In this document: one piece after another, positions 6,769 through 15,510 of the stretch
Position numbering within the stretch: position 1 is the stretch's first letter
Layout: every line of letters begins with the position of its first letter
Source: Sphingomonas taxi
GTDB lineage: Bacteria > Pseudomonadota > Alphaproteobacteria > Sphingomonadales > Sphingomonadaceae
DNA: 64,000 nt
Direction: 5' to 3'
NCBI GenBank assembly: GCA_003243195.1
Contig: QFQI01000011.1
Coordinates: 1 to 64,000, forward strand
Notes under the pieces: model-generated
Databases searched by the model: none
Told to the model about the DNA's origin: nothing
The model's input: the letters and a program-made list of their open reading frames with translations, nothing else
Translations under genes and position numbers: made by a program

Positions 6769-8196
6769 TTAAGCGCGGTAGCACACCTTCTTCACCGCAG
6801 CGGTGATCTTGTCCGCGGAGATCAGCGCCAGCTTCTCCAGATTTGCGGCATAGGGCAGCGGCACATCCTCGTTGGCGACGCGCAGCACCGGCGCGTCCAG
6901 ATCGTCGAAGCCCTCTTCCATGACGATCGCGGTGATTTCCGACGCGATCGAGCAGGTCGGCCAGCCTTCCTCGACCACCACCATGCGGTTGGTCTTCGAC
7001 AGCGACTTCAGCACCGTCGCCTTGTCCAGCGGACGCAGCGTGCGCAGGTCGATCACCTCGGCCTCGATCCCCTCGCCCGCCAGCGTCTCCGCGGCTTCCA
7101 GCGCCAGCCCGACGCCGATCGAGTAGCTGACGATCGTCACGTCCTTGCCCTCGCGCATGATCCGCGCCTTGCCGATCGGCAGCACCCAGTCGTCCAGCTT
7201 GGGCACCTCGAACGAACGGCCGTAGAGCAGCTCGTTTTCCAGGAACACGACCGGATCGGTCGAGCGGATCGCCGCCTTCAGCAGTCCCTTCGCATCCGCG
7301 GCATCATAGGGCGCGATCACGATCAGCCCCGGGACGCTGGCGTACCACGGACCGTAATTCTGCGAATGCTGCGCACCGACGCGGCTGGCGGCGCCGTTCG
7401 GACCGCGGAACACGATCGGACAGCGCATCTGGCCGCCGGACATGTAGTTGGTCTTGGCGGCCGAGTTGATGATGTGGTCGATCGCCTGCATCGCGAAGTT
7501 GAACGTCATGAACTCGACGATCGGCTTCAGCCCGCCCATCGCAGCGCCGGTGCCGACACCAGCGAAGCCATATTCGGTGATCGGCGTGTCGATGACACGC
7601 TTGTCGCCGAATTCGTCCAGCAGACCCTGGGTGACCTTGTACGCGCCCTGATATTGCGCGACCTCCTCGCCCATCACGAACACGCGCGCGTCGGCGCGCA
7701 TCTCCTCGGCCATCGCGTCGCGCAACGCCTCCCGTACCGTGGTCTTCACCATCTCGGTGCCGGCGGGAATCGCGGGGTCGCTGACCTCGGCCTTGTGGCT
7801 GGCGGCCTCGAAGAGCTGGCGCGCGCCGGTCTCGACCTTCTCCTGCGCCGGGTGCGCCGAGTCCTCGACCTGGTCGGGCTTCTTCTCGTCGGCCTGCGCA
7901 TCCGGCGCGGCCGAATCGTCCTTGGTCGCGGGCGTGGTATCACCCGCCTCCTCGCCGTCGCCGGCGAGCTGCATGATGACCGTACCGACCTTCACGCCAT
8001 CGGTGCCCTCGGCAACCAGGATCTTCGCCACGGTGCCCTCATCGACCGCCTCGAATTCCATCGTGGCCTTGTCGGTCTCGATCTCGGCCATGATGTCGCC
8101 GGACTTCACCGTGTCGCCTTCCTTGACGAGCCACTTGGCCAGCGTGCCCTCCTCCATGGTGGGCGACAGCGCCGGCATCTTGATGTCGATCGCCAT
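6769..8196 (-). CDS. pdhB: pyruvate dehydrogenase E1 component, beta subunit, with lipoyl domain
   Basis: 475 residues. Residues 1-80 are a lipoyl domain with the acceptor Lys at about 42 in ETDKATMEF. An Ala/Pro/Asp/Glu-rich flexible linker follows to about 140, then the transketolase-type beta subunit (TVREALRDAMAEEM..., VFVMGEEVAQYQGAYKVTQGL, FAGVGTGAAMGGLKPIVEFM). This lipoyl-E1beta fusion is known in alphaproteobacteria such as Sinorhizobium and Zymomonas. With PdhA it makes the E1 tetramer that decarboxylates pyruvate and acetylates the lipoyl group for acetyl-CoA formation in the cytoplasm. The ATG lies one base after the pdhA stop, so the two are coupled. The E2 and E3 genes are not in this window. 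Confidence 0.95.
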   Translation of the reverse strand: MAIDIKMPALSPTMEEGTLAKWLVKEGDTVKSGDIMAEIETDKATMEFEAVDEGTVAKILVAEGTDGVKVGTVIMQLAGDGEEAGDTTPATKDDSAAPDAQADEKKPDQVEDSAHPAQEKVETGARQLFEAASHKAEVSDPAIPAGTEMVKTTVREALRDAMAEEMRADARVFVMGEEVAQYQGAYKVTQGLLDEFGDKRVIDTPITEYGFAGVGTGAAMGGLKPIVEFMTFNFAMQAIDHIINSAAKTNYMSGGQMRCPIVFRGPNGAASRVGAQHSQNYGPWYASVPGLIVIAPYDAADAKGLLKAAIRSTDPVVFLENELLYGRSFEVPKLDDWVLPIGKARIMREGKDVTIVSYSIGVGLALEAAETLAGEGIEAEVIDLRTLRPLDKATVLKSLSKTNRMVVVEEGWPTCSIASEITAIVMEEGFDDLDAPVLRVANEDVPLPYAANLEKLALISADKITAAVKKVCYRA

Positions 8197-8197
8197 C

Positions 8198-9253
8198 TCA
8201 GTACTTCTCCACCAGAACGTCGGTATACAGTTCGGCCGGATCCGGTTCCGGCGTGCTCTCGGCGAAATCCGCCGCCTCGGCGACCTGCTTGCGGATGCGC
8301 TGCTCGATCGCCTTGAAATCCTCTTCCTTCGCGCCATGCCCCTCGGTCAGCAGCTTCTTGACGTGCTCGATCGGGTCGGACTTGTCGCGCACCGCCTGCA
8401 CCTCGTCGCGCGAGCGGTACTTGGCCGGATCGGACATCGAATGGCCACGGTAACGATAGGTCTTCATCTCCAGGATGACCGGCCCCTTGCCCGCGCGCAC
8501 CCACGCCAGCGCCTCCTCGGCCGCGCCGCGCGATGCCAGCACGTCCATGCCGTCGATCTGCAGGCCGGGGATGCGGAAGCTCTCGCCACGGCGATACAGC
8601 TGGTCCTCGGACGAGGCGCGATTGACGCTGGTCCCCATGGCATATTGGTTGTTTTCGATCACGAAGATGATCGGCAGCTTCCACAGCTCGGCCATGTTGA
8701 AGGCCTCGTACACCTGGCCCTGGTTGGCCGCGCCGTCGCCGAAATAAGCGAGGCACACGCCACCGTCCTCGTTGTACTTGTGGCTGAAGGCGAGTCCGGC
8801 ACCCAGCGACACCTGCGCGCCGACGATGCCGTGGCCGCCGTAGAACTTATGCTCGACGCTGAACATGTGCATCGAGCCGCCCTTGCCCTTCGAGATCCCG
8901 GCGGCGCGGCCGGTCAGCTCGGCCATCACGTCCTTGGGCGGGATGCCGCACAACAGCATGTGGCCGTGGTCGCGATAGCCGGTGATGACCGAATCCGCCT
9001 CGGTCAGCGCGGATTGCAGCCCGACCGCGACCGCTTCCTGCCCGATGTACAGGTGGCAGAAGCCGCCGATCAGCCCGAGGCCGTACAACTGCCCGGCCTT
9101 CTCCTCGAAGCGGCGGATCAGCAGCATGTCCTCGTAGAACTTGAGCAGCTCCTCCTTGGTCGCGTCATACGGACGCGGATCGGCCGGTCGTTCGCGATTC
9201 GGTTTTTGCGGATCGGCGGCCGGTGCGGCGCTGCGTGCGGGGGCTTTTGCCAC
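8198..9253 (-). CDS. pdhA: pyruvate dehydrogenase E1 component, alpha subunit
   Basis: 351 residues from the GTG at 9253 (VAKAPARSAA), chosen because a GAGG site lies about 11 bases upstream and because the family usually begins this way. The thiamine diphosphate motif runs from GDGAANQG (172-179) to ENNQYAMGTS (200-209), and the phosphorylation-loop region YRYRGHSMSDP is present. It is the catalytic half of the E1 heterotetramer that decarboxylates pyruvate. It is the first gene of the pdhA-pdhB operon and is transcribed away from an MFS gene, so its promoter should lie in 9254-9367. The long upward extension of this frame through the MFS gene is antisense shadow. Confidence 0.95.
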   Translation of the reverse strand: MAKAPARSAAPAADPQKPNRERPADPRPYDATKEELLKFYEDMLLIRRFEEKAGQLYGLGLIGGFCHLYIGQEAVAVGLQSALTEADSVITGYRDHGHMLLCGIPPKDVMAELTGRAAGISKGKGGSMHMFSVEHKFYGGHGIVGAQVSLGAGLAFSHKYNEDGGVCLAYFGDGAANQGQVYEAFNMAELWKLPIIFVIENNQYAMGTSVNRASSEDQLYRRGESFRIPGLQIDGMDVLASRGAAEEALAWVRAGKGPVILEMKTYRYRGHSMSDPAKYRSRDEVQAVRDKSDPIEHVKKLLTEGHGAKEEDFKAIEQRIRKQVAEAADFAESTPEPDPAELYTDVLVEKY

Positions 9254-9367
9254 GATGGACACTACCTCGTTTTCCTGAAAGACGTAGCGGCCTATAGCCA
9301 CGGCAGGGCGCAGACTGCAAACCCCAGCGGGTTGCAAGGGATTGGAGCCGGGTCTAGGCCGGCCGCA

Positions 9368-10726
9368 ATGGACTCCGCCCCCGAACCGACGCGCCCGCTC
9401 CACCCGCTGCGCATCGCCAACTTCCTCGCCTACTGGCTGTCGCGTTTGGCGGGAACGATCGCGGTCAGCGCGCAGGCGATCATCATCGGCTGGCAGGTCT
9501 ACGGTCTGGCGCGCGAGACGATGGACATCCGCGCGGCGGCGTTCATGCTGGGCATGATCGGGCTGGTGCAATTCATCCCGCTGTTCGTGCTGACCCCCGT
9601 CGTGGGTCTGGTGGCGGACAGCGTCGATCGCCGCTGGATCGTGCGCGGCACCACCGCGCTGCTGGTGGCGAATGCCGCGACGCTCGGGCTGCTCACCTGG
9701 TCGGGAAACCTGACGCTGCCGGTGCTTTACGGCGCGGCGGTGCTGATCGGCATCGCGCGGGCCTTCTCCGGGCCGGCCTATTCTGCGCTCGCCCCCAATC
9801 TGGTGCCGCGCGAAAGCCTGCCCACCGCGATCGCGATCTCCTCGATCGCATGGCAGTTCGGCACGGTGGCCGGTCCCAGCGTGGGCGGGTTGCTGTTCGC
9901 GATCCACCCCGATGTGGCCTATGGCGTGATCTCGGGCCTGCTCGCGCTGGCGCTGGGAACGATGTTCCTGATCGGCAAGGTGCCCCAGCCGCCGGCGCAG
10001 AAGGACCGCCATCCCCTGAAACGCATCCTCGACGGGTTCCGATATGTGCAGCGCAACCGGCTGGTGCTGGCCGCGATCACGCTCGACCTGTTCGCGGTGT
10101 TGCTGGCCGGCGCCACCGCGCTGCTGCCGATCTACGCGCGCGACATCCTGCACGTCGGCGCCAGCGGACTGGGCTTCCTGGCGGCGGGCATGGGGATCGG
10201 CGCGGCGACCACCGCGATCTGGTTCTCGTTCCGCCCGATGAAGAGCAATGTCGGCGTGAAGATGCTGACGGCGGTGGTCGTGTTCGGGCTGGCAATCCTG
10301 ACGTTCGGCGTGGCGACGCGCCTCACCGACCTGCTCGGCATCACCCGCCTTCCCGTCGGCGGCGGGATCGTGCCGCTCGATTTCGTGGTCAGTCTGGTCG
10401 CGCTGATCGTCGCGGGCGGCGCGGACATGGTGTCGGTGTATGTCCGCACCTCGCTGATCCAGCTCCACACGCCCGATGCGATGCGCGGGCGGGTCAGCGC
10501 GGTGTCGCAGCTCACCATCTCGGCCTCCAACGAGCTGGGCGAGGCGGAGAGCGGGCTGATGGCCTCGCTGCTCGGCCCCGTCGGTGCCGTGGTCGTCGGC
10601 GGCGTCGGCGCGATCGGCATCACGCTGGCGTGGGCGTGGCTGTTCCCGGAACTCAAGCGGGCGCGGACCTTTGATCCACCCGACATGATCGACATCGAAC
10701 CACAGCATGGAGTAGCGCAGCCATGA
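9368..10726 (+). CDS. MFS transporter, EntS/MFS_3 type
   Basis: 452 residues with about twelve membrane segments. It begins MDSAPEPTRPLHPLRIANFLAYW. The cytoplasmic loop between segments 2 and 3 carries the family signature GLVADSVDRRWIVRG, and the later half repeats the pattern (PDAMRGRVSAVSQLTI). The overall look is of the MFS_3/EntS-like drug or metabolite exporters rather than a sugar importer. The substrate cannot be told. The stop overlaps the start of cysK in ATGA, so export and cysteine synthesis are co-translated; export of cysteine or a sulfur compound is a guess from this alone. In-frame sequence before 9368 is antisense to pdhA and should not be joined to it. Confidence 0.85.
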   Translation: MDSAPEPTRPLHPLRIANFLAYWLSRLAGTIAVSAQAIIIGWQVYGLARETMDIRAAAFMLGMIGLVQFIPLFVLTPVVGLVADSVDRRWIVRGTTALLVANAATLGLLTWSGNLTLPVLYGAAVLIGIARAFSGPAYSALAPNLVPRESLPTAIAISSIAWQFGTVAGPSVGGLLFAIHPDVAYGVISGLLALALGTMFLIGKVPQPPAQKDRHPLKRILDGFRYVQRNRLVLAAITLDLFAVLLAGATALLPIYARDILHVGASGLGFLAAGMGIGAATTAIWFSFRPMKSNVGVKMLTAVVVFGLAILTFGVATRLTDLLGITRLPVGGGIVPLDFVVSLVALIVAGGADMVSVYVRTSLIQLHTPDAMRGRVSAVSQLTISASNELGEAESGLMASLLGPVGAVVVGGVGAIGITLAWAWLFPELKRARTFDPPDMIDIEPQHGVAQP

Positions 10727-11643
10727 AGGCCCAGAACGTCCTGGCGACGATCGGCAACACGCCCCACATCCGCATCCAGAAGCTGTTTCCCGGCTCGGAG
10801 GTCTGGATCAAGTCGGAGCGGTCCAACCCCGGTGGTTCGATCAAGGACCGCATCGCGCTGGCGATGGTCGAGGCGGCGGAAGCGTCCGGCGCGTTGCAGC
10901 CCGGCGGAACGATCGTCGAGCCGACCAGCGGCAATACCGGCATCGGGCTGGCGATGGTCGCGGCGGTCAAGGGCTACAAGCTGGTGCTGGTCATGCCGGA
11001 GAGCATGAGCCTGGAGCGGCGCCGGCTGATGCTGGCCTATGGCGCGCAATTCGACCTGACCCCGCGTGAGAAGGGCATGAAGGGCGCGATCGAGCGCGCG
11101 CTGGAGCTGGTGGAGCAGACGCCGGGTGCCTGGATGCCGCAGCAGTTCGAGAACCCGGCCAACATCGACGTGCACGTCCGCACCACCGCGCAGGAAATCC
11201 TGAACGACTTCCGCGACACGCCGATCGACGTCCTCATCACGGGCGTCGGCACCGGCGGCCACATCACGGGCGTGGCCGAGGTGCTGAAGAAGGAATGGCC
11301 CGACCTGAAGGTGTTCGCGGTCGAGCCGCAGGCCTCGCCGGTCATCTCCGGTGGCCAGGCCGGGCCGCACCCGATCCAGGGGATCGGCGCGGGCTTCGTT
11401 CCCGCCAATCTCCACACGCGCGTCCTTGACGGCGTGATCGAGGTCGACGCCGCGGTCGCCAAGGACATGGCGCGGCGCAGCGCGCGCGAGGAAGGCATGC
11501 TGGTCGGCATTTCCTCCGGCGCGACGCTGGCGGCGATCCTGCAGAAGCTGCCCGACCTGCCCGACGATGCGCGCGTGCTGGGCTTCAACTACGATACCGG
11601 CGAACGCTATCTGTCGGTGCCGGACTTCCTGCCGGAGAATTGA
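10723..11643 (+). CDS. cysK: cysteine synthase A (O-acetylserine sulfhydrylase)
   Basis: 306 residues, the usual CysK length. The pyridoxal phosphate Lys is in NPGGSIKDR (Lys 41), the substrate-binding loop is TSGNTGIGLAM, and the phosphate-binding glycine loop is GVGTGGHITGV. It joins sulfide to O-acetylserine to give cysteine in the cytoplasm. The late Ser-rich loop GISSGAT is also present. The gene overlaps the MFS exporter by four bases and is followed with no gap by a wall hydrolase frame. CysK rather than CysM is favoured by the close fit of the motifs and the length. Confidence 0.93.
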   Translation: MKAQNVLATIGNTPHIRIQKLFPGSEVWIKSERSNPGGSIKDRIALAMVEAAEASGALQPGGTIVEPTSGNTGIGLAMVAAVKGYKLVLVMPESMSLERRRLMLAYGAQFDLTPREKGMKGAIERALELVEQTPGAWMPQQFENPANIDVHVRTTAQEILNDFRDTPIDVLITGVGTGGHITGVAEVLKKEWPDLKVFAVEPQASPVISGGQAGPHPIQGIGAGFVPANLHTRVLDGVIEVDAAVAKDMARRSAREEGMLVGISSGATLAAILQKLPDLPDDARVLGFNYDTGERYLSVPDFLPEN

Positions 11644-12883
11644 CCTGACCACCAGTTGGAGGCTGCACGCAATCCTCGCGGGGATTGCGGCGCTGGCGGT
11701 CGCGGTGCCGGCGGTGGTGGTCAGCCGCCCGCCCGCCGTGCCGCGCGCGATCGCCGCGAAGGTGAAGCGTCCTGCGCGCATCGTCGCGCCCACGCAGCTT
11801 CCCGAAGTCGAGCCGGTCGAGTTGCAGGATCTGACGCCGGAGGAAGCGCGGCTGTTCAACGCCGGCGTTCCGTTCGTACGCGGCCCGCGTCCTGCGGCGC
11901 GCGCGTTCCGCTTCGTCGGGGACGAGACACAGCGCGCACGCGCCACCGACTGTCTTGCGGCGGCGGCGTGGTACGAGGCGGGCGATGATCCGGTGGGGGA
12001 GCGGGCGGTGGTGCAGGTGGTGCTCAATCGCCTGCGGCATCCCGCCTTTCCCAAGACGATCTGCGCGGTGGTCTTCCAGGGGCAGGAACGCGCGACCGGC
12101 TGCCAGTTCACCTTCACATGCGACGGCGCGCTCGCGCGGCATCCATCGGAGCCGGCGTGGGAACGCGCCCGCAGGATCGCGGCGGCGGCGCTGGACGGCG
12201 CGGTGTTCGGCAGGGTCGGCTATGCCACGCATTATCACACCGACTGGGTGGTTCCTTACTGGAGCGCCAGTCTCGACAAGATCGCCGAGGTCAACACGCA
12301 CCTGTTCTTCCGCTGGAGCGGCTGGTGGGGCACGCCGCCGGCCTTCCGCCGCTCGGTGTCGAGCGACGAACCAGTGATCGCGGCGCTCGCGGACGTCTCG
12401 CCGGTCCATCGTCTGGGCGGCGCGCTGAACGAGGCCGCCGCGGCGATCGTCGCGGCAACGCCGCTGACGGCCACGCCGCCCGCCGCCCTGCCGGGCGAGC
12501 CGGACAGTTTCGCGGTGGCGCTCGGCGACGTGCCGGCGGAGCGCTTTCCCGACCTGGCGAGAGCCGCTTGCGGCACGCGGGCGAAGTGCAAGTTTCTCGG
12601 CTGGACCGACAAGGCGATGGTCCCGCCGTCCGCGACCATGACGCCGCAGCAACTGGCGGCGATGTCGTTCAGCTACCTTCGCGACAGGGAAGCGGCGCCG
12701 GAGCGCGAATTGTGGAACTGCCGCGAATTCCCGCGCACCGGCCCGGGGCTGTGCATGCGGCGGCAGGTGGTGCCGGTATCGGCCCCGACTGCGGTAGCGA
12801 CACGCGGTCCGGAGGCGCTGGAGGGCGTGCGGCGGCGCGACCAGCCGACGCCCGTCGCCACGCCGTCCCCCGCCACGAACTAG
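11567..12883 (+). CDS. SleB-like cell wall hydrolase, start uncertain
   Basis: The protein has a hydrophobic segment (HAILAGIAALAVAVPAVVV), a Pro/Ala-rich linker and a SleB/Hydrolase_2 domain from about residue 128 (CLAAAAWYEAGDDPVGERAVVQ, NRLRHPAFPKTICAVV, ATHYHTDWVVPYW). The catalytic Glu of this family is likely the one in WYEAG. A C-terminal region with several cysteines (ACGTRAKC, LWNC, LCMR) follows and is of unknown role. It should cleave peptidoglycan in the periplasm. The start is a problem: the only ATG that keeps the hydrophobic segment lies at 11567, 77 bases inside cysK in another frame. The next canonical codon (GTG 11705) would cut the segment away; a CTG at 11645 is possible. 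Confidence 0.75.
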   Translation: MRACWASTTIPANAICRCRTSCRRIDLTTSWRLHAILAGIAALAVAVPAVVVSRPPAVPRAIAAKVKRPARIVAPTQLPEVEPVELQDLTPEEARLFNAGVPFVRGPRPAARAFRFVGDETQRARATDCLAAAAWYEAGDDPVGERAVVQVVLNRLRHPAFPKTICAVVFQGQERATGCQFTFTCDGALARHPSEPAWERARRIAAAALDGAVFGRVGYATHYHTDWVVPYWSASLDKIAEVNTHLFFRWSGWWGTPPAFRRSVSSDEPVIAALADVSPVHRLGGALNEAAAAIVAATPLTATPPAALPGEPDSFAVALGDVPAERFPDLARAACGTRAKCKFLGWTDKAMVPPSATMTPQQLAAMSFSYLRDREAAPERELWNCREFPRTGPGLCMRRQVVPVSAPTAVATRGPEALEGVRRRDQPTPVATPSPATN

Positions 12884-13092
12884 GCCGGACCGACGGTCAA
12901 CGGCGCCGTCCGCACCGAACGGATCAGCATGACGCGCCGGCCGGGCCGAGTGGCGTTCCGGCCTCAAGTCCGATGATAGCTACCGGCCGTCCGCCCATCG
13001 CGTGCTCGCCGCATCGCGCCGGGCCATTCTACTTGGCGCCAGACGCCGCGGCATCGCTGCCGGGCTGGTCGAAGCGCGTGTTCCCGGCGTGC

Positions 13093-13113
13093 GTCCTTCG
13101 ACGAACTCAGGAC
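13093..13113. repeat. short palindromic intergenic repeat of sphingomonad type
   Basis: Starts GTCCTTCGAC and ends CTCAGGAC, with GTCCT/AGGAC arms. The CCTTCGAC...CTCAGG pattern is a familiar dispersed REP-like repeat in Sphingomonas and relatives. Only one copy outside genes was noticed in this window. Confidence 0.5.
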
Positions 13114-13194
13114 AAGCAGCGACCCGGACGAACACATCGGGTTGTAAGGTCGTGGAGCCGGCGATCGCTTCGCGACGCCGACCATGACGCGGTG

Positions 13195-13233
13195 GTCGGT
13201 TTCGCGCGCATTCCCACGCGCGCGAAAACCGAC
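13195..13233 (-). terminator. terminator of the acyl-CoA dehydrogenase gene
   Basis: The arms 13195-13208 (GTCGGTTTCGCGCG) and 13219-13233 (CGCGCGAAAACCGAC) pair along their length with one bulged base. The hairpin begins 20 bases past the stop of the leftward gene. On the minus strand the A/T-containing lower stem resembles an intrinsic terminator without a long U tract. Confidence 0.6.
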
Positions 13234-13252
13234 GAACCGGCTCCCCCGGGGA

Positions 13253-15055
13253 TTACGCCGCCGCGAACATTTCCGGCGGCAACGCCATCACCGCCTCCGC
13301 GCCGCCTTCGATCTGCCGGCGCAGCGATCCGGCCTCCGGCAGCACGCGCTCGGCAAAGAAGCGTGCGGTCACCAGCTTGGCATCCAGGAACGCGACATCG
13401 CCCTGCCCTTGCGCCTTCAGCCGCGCCGCCGCGCCCGCCATGCGCAGCCACATCAGCCCGACCGCCACCGTGCCGACCAGGTGCATGTACGGCACCGCGC
13501 CTGCGCCGACGTTGTTGGGATCCTTCATGCCATTGGCCAGGAACCACATCGTCGCCGCCTGCAACTCGCCCGCCGCCTTCTCCAGCCGTCCCGCGAAATC
13601 GGCGGTCGCCGCATCGGCCTTGCCGGCGGCGATCTCCTCCATCACCAGCCGCCCGAACGCCTGCACGGCGCGACCGCCGTTCTGCGCCAGCTTGCGCCCG
13701 ACCAGATCCATCGCCTGCACGCCGTTGGTGCCCTCGTAGATCTGCGCGATCCGCGCATCGCGGACGTACTGCTCCATTCCCCATTCGCGGATGTAGCCGT
13801 GCCCGCCATAGACCTGCTGCGCGTTGGTCGCGATCTGGTAGCCGCGATCGGTGCCGACACCCTTGATGACCGGGGTGAGCAGCCCGAGCAGGTCGCCCGC
13901 CAACTGGCGTTCGCTCTCCTCCGCGGCATTATGCTCCAGATCAGCCTGCAACGCGCCCCACAGGCAAAGCGCGCGCAAGCCCTCGGTCCACGCCTTGGCG
14001 TCCATCAGCATGCGGCGCACGTCCGGGTGGACGAACAGCGTATCGGCCTTCTCGCCCGGCTCCGCCGGTCCGGTCAGCGCGCGTCCCTGCCGGCGATCCT
14101 TCGCATATTGCACCGCATTCTGGTATGCCGTCTCCGCGACGCCCAGCCCCTGAAGGCCGACGCCCAGCCGCGCCGCGTTCATCATGATGAACATCGCGGC
14201 CAGCCCCTTCATCTCCTCGCCGACCAGCCAGCCGGTCGCGCCGTCATAATTCATGACGCAGGTCGAATTGCCGTGGATGCCCATCTTGTGCTCGATCGAG
14301 CCGCAGCTCACCGCGTTGCGCGCGCCCAGCGAGCCATCGTCGTTCACCAGCACCTTGGGCACCACGAACAACGAAATGCCCTTGGAGCTGTCCGGCGCGC
14401 CCGGCGTCTTGGCCAGCACAAGGTGGATGATGTTGTCGGTCAGGTCATGCTCGCCGGCCGAAATGAAGATCTTGGTGCCCGTGATCCTGTAGCTGCCGTC
14501 GTCCTGCGGCTCCGCACGGGTGCGGATCAGCCCCAGGTCGGTGCCGCACTGCGGCTCGGTCAGGTTCATGGTGCCGCCCCATTCGCCGGACACCATGCGC
14601 GGCAGGTACTTCTGCTGCTGCTCGGGGCTGCCCTTCGCGACCAGCGCGGCGATCGCGCCGTGCGCCAGCCCCGGATACATGGCGAACGCCATGTTGGCGG
14701 AGATCATATATTCCTGGAAGGCGGTGGACACGACGTGCGGCATCCCCTGCCCGCCGAACGCCTCCGGCGCGCTGAGCGTGCCCCAGCCCGATTCGACGAA
14801 GCGCGCATAGGCGTCCTTGAAGCCCTGCGGCGTCGTCACGCTGCCGTCCGCATGGCGGGTGCAGCCTTCCTGATCGCCTGACTGGTTGAGCGGGAACAGC
14901 ACCTCGGCCACGAATCGCCCGCCTTCCTCCAGCACCGCGTCCACCGTGTCCGGCGTGGCGGCGGCGAATCCGGCGACATTGGCATAGCGATCGAGCCCGA
15001 TGACATGCTCCAGGACGAAGCGCGTGTCACGGATCGGGGGGGTATATTGCGGCAT
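13253..15055 (-). CDS. acyl-CoA dehydrogenase, long form with C-terminal extension domain
   Basis: 600 residues, about 200 longer than ordinary acyl-CoA dehydrogenases, matching the DmdC/FadE-like subgroup with an N-terminal alpha domain and an extra C-terminal helical domain. Signatures include MNLTEPQCGTDLGLIRT, the beta-domain KIFISAGEHDLTDN, and GGHGYIREWGMEQYVRDARI followed by YEGTNGVQAMDL. It oxidises an acyl-CoA to the enoyl-CoA with FAD; the chain is unknown, and the DmdC relationship (methylthio-acyl-CoA) does not prove the substrate. It lies four bases downstream of a MerR-family regulator on the same strand, so the two form an operon. A strong terminator follows. Confidence 0.88.
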   Translation of the reverse strand: MPQYTPPIRDTRFVLEHVIGLDRYANVAGFAAATPDTVDAVLEEGGRFVAEVLFPLNQSGDQEGCTRHADGSVTTPQGFKDAYARFVESGWGTLSAPEAFGGQGMPHVVSTAFQEYMISANMAFAMYPGLAHGAIAALVAKGSPEQQQKYLPRMVSGEWGGTMNLTEPQCGTDLGLIRTRAEPQDDGSYRITGTKIFISAGEHDLTDNIIHLVLAKTPGAPDSSKGISLFVVPKVLVNDDGSLGARNAVSCGSIEHKMGIHGNSTCVMNYDGATGWLVGEEMKGLAAMFIMMNAARLGVGLQGLGVAETAYQNAVQYAKDRRQGRALTGPAEPGEKADTLFVHPDVRRMLMDAKAWTEGLRALCLWGALQADLEHNAAEESERQLAGDLLGLLTPVIKGVGTDRGYQIATNAQQVYGGHGYIREWGMEQYVRDARIAQIYEGTNGVQAMDLVGRKLAQNGGRAVQAFGRLVMEEIAAGKADAATADFAGRLEKAAGELQAATMWFLANGMKDPNNVGAGAVPYMHLVGTVAVGLMWLRMAGAAARLKAQGQGDVAFLDAKLVTARFFAERVLPEAGSLRRQIEGGAEAVMALPPEMFAAA

Positions 15056-15059
15056 CGGC

Positions 15060-15479
15060 TCACTCTTCCTTGTTTGTGCCGCCCTGTAGCACTTCGACGA
15101 ACTCGGTCAGTTCGGCGATGGCGGCATCGATATCCTGCTTCTGCTGTCGCAACGCGACGATCCGTTCGCGGCATCGCTCCATCGCCACGATCCGCTGCGT
15201 CTGGCGTCCATCGCCCAGATCGTAGAGGTCGATCATCTCGCGAATGTCCGCCAGGCTGAACCCCATGCGCTTGCCGCGCAGGATCCACGCCAGCCGGGCG
15301 CGGTCGCGATGCGAGTAGATCCGCACCATCCCGCGACGCTCGGGCGCGATCAGTCCCTCATCCTCGTAGAAGCGCAGCGCGCGCGGCGTTATGCCGAATT
15401 CCGCCGACAGATCGGTGATCGTGAAACTGGCACGATCCGGTCGCGGCGGGACGACGGCATAGGCAGCGGAAGCGCTCAT
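15060..15479 (-). CDS. MerR-family regulator (LiuR-like)
   Basis: 139 residues. The winged helix-turn-helix occupies about residues 20-90, with the family pattern TITDLSAEFGITPRALRFYEDEGL, RIYSHRDRARL and LADIREMIDLYD. A coiled-coil dimerisation helix ending in a short acidic tail follows. There is no cluster of cysteines for metal binding. It resembles the LiuR/FadR-like MerR regulators that sit upstream of branched-chain or fatty-acid oxidation genes, and here it is the first gene of an operon with an acyl-CoA dehydrogenase four bases away. Autoregulation and control of that gene by an acyl-CoA ligand is the natural inference. Confidence 0.85.
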   Translation of the reverse strand: MSASAAYAVVPPRPDRASFTITDLSAEFGITPRALRFYEDEGLIAPERRGMVRIYSHRDRARLAWILRGKRMGFSLADIREMIDLYDLGDGRQTQRIVAMERCRERIVALRQQKQDIDAAIAELTEFVEVLQGGTNKEE

Positions 15480-15510
15480 GGGAGGAGATTATCTTCCCCT
15501 TACGTCAACG

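Larger units (their letters stand above)
12884..13252. other. 369-base intergenic region
   Basis: No credible gene on either strand. It holds a short palindromic repeat at 13093-13113 and a terminator hairpin at 13195-13233 that belongs to the leftward acyl-CoA dehydrogenase gene. Nothing else recognisable was seen. Confidence 0.6.

Noticed and set aside
7739..9367. Long rightward open frame joined to the MFS transporter
   Set aside because: It is antisense to pdhA and pdhB, has low-complexity composition and no ribosome site; the MFS protein begins at 9368.
9254..10708. Long leftward extension of pdhA
   Set aside because: It is antisense to the MFS gene and full of Arg, Gln and His; the real start is the GTG at 9253.
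12964..13185. Leftward 73-codon frame
   Set aside because: It contains the palindromic repeat and no start signal; chance frame.
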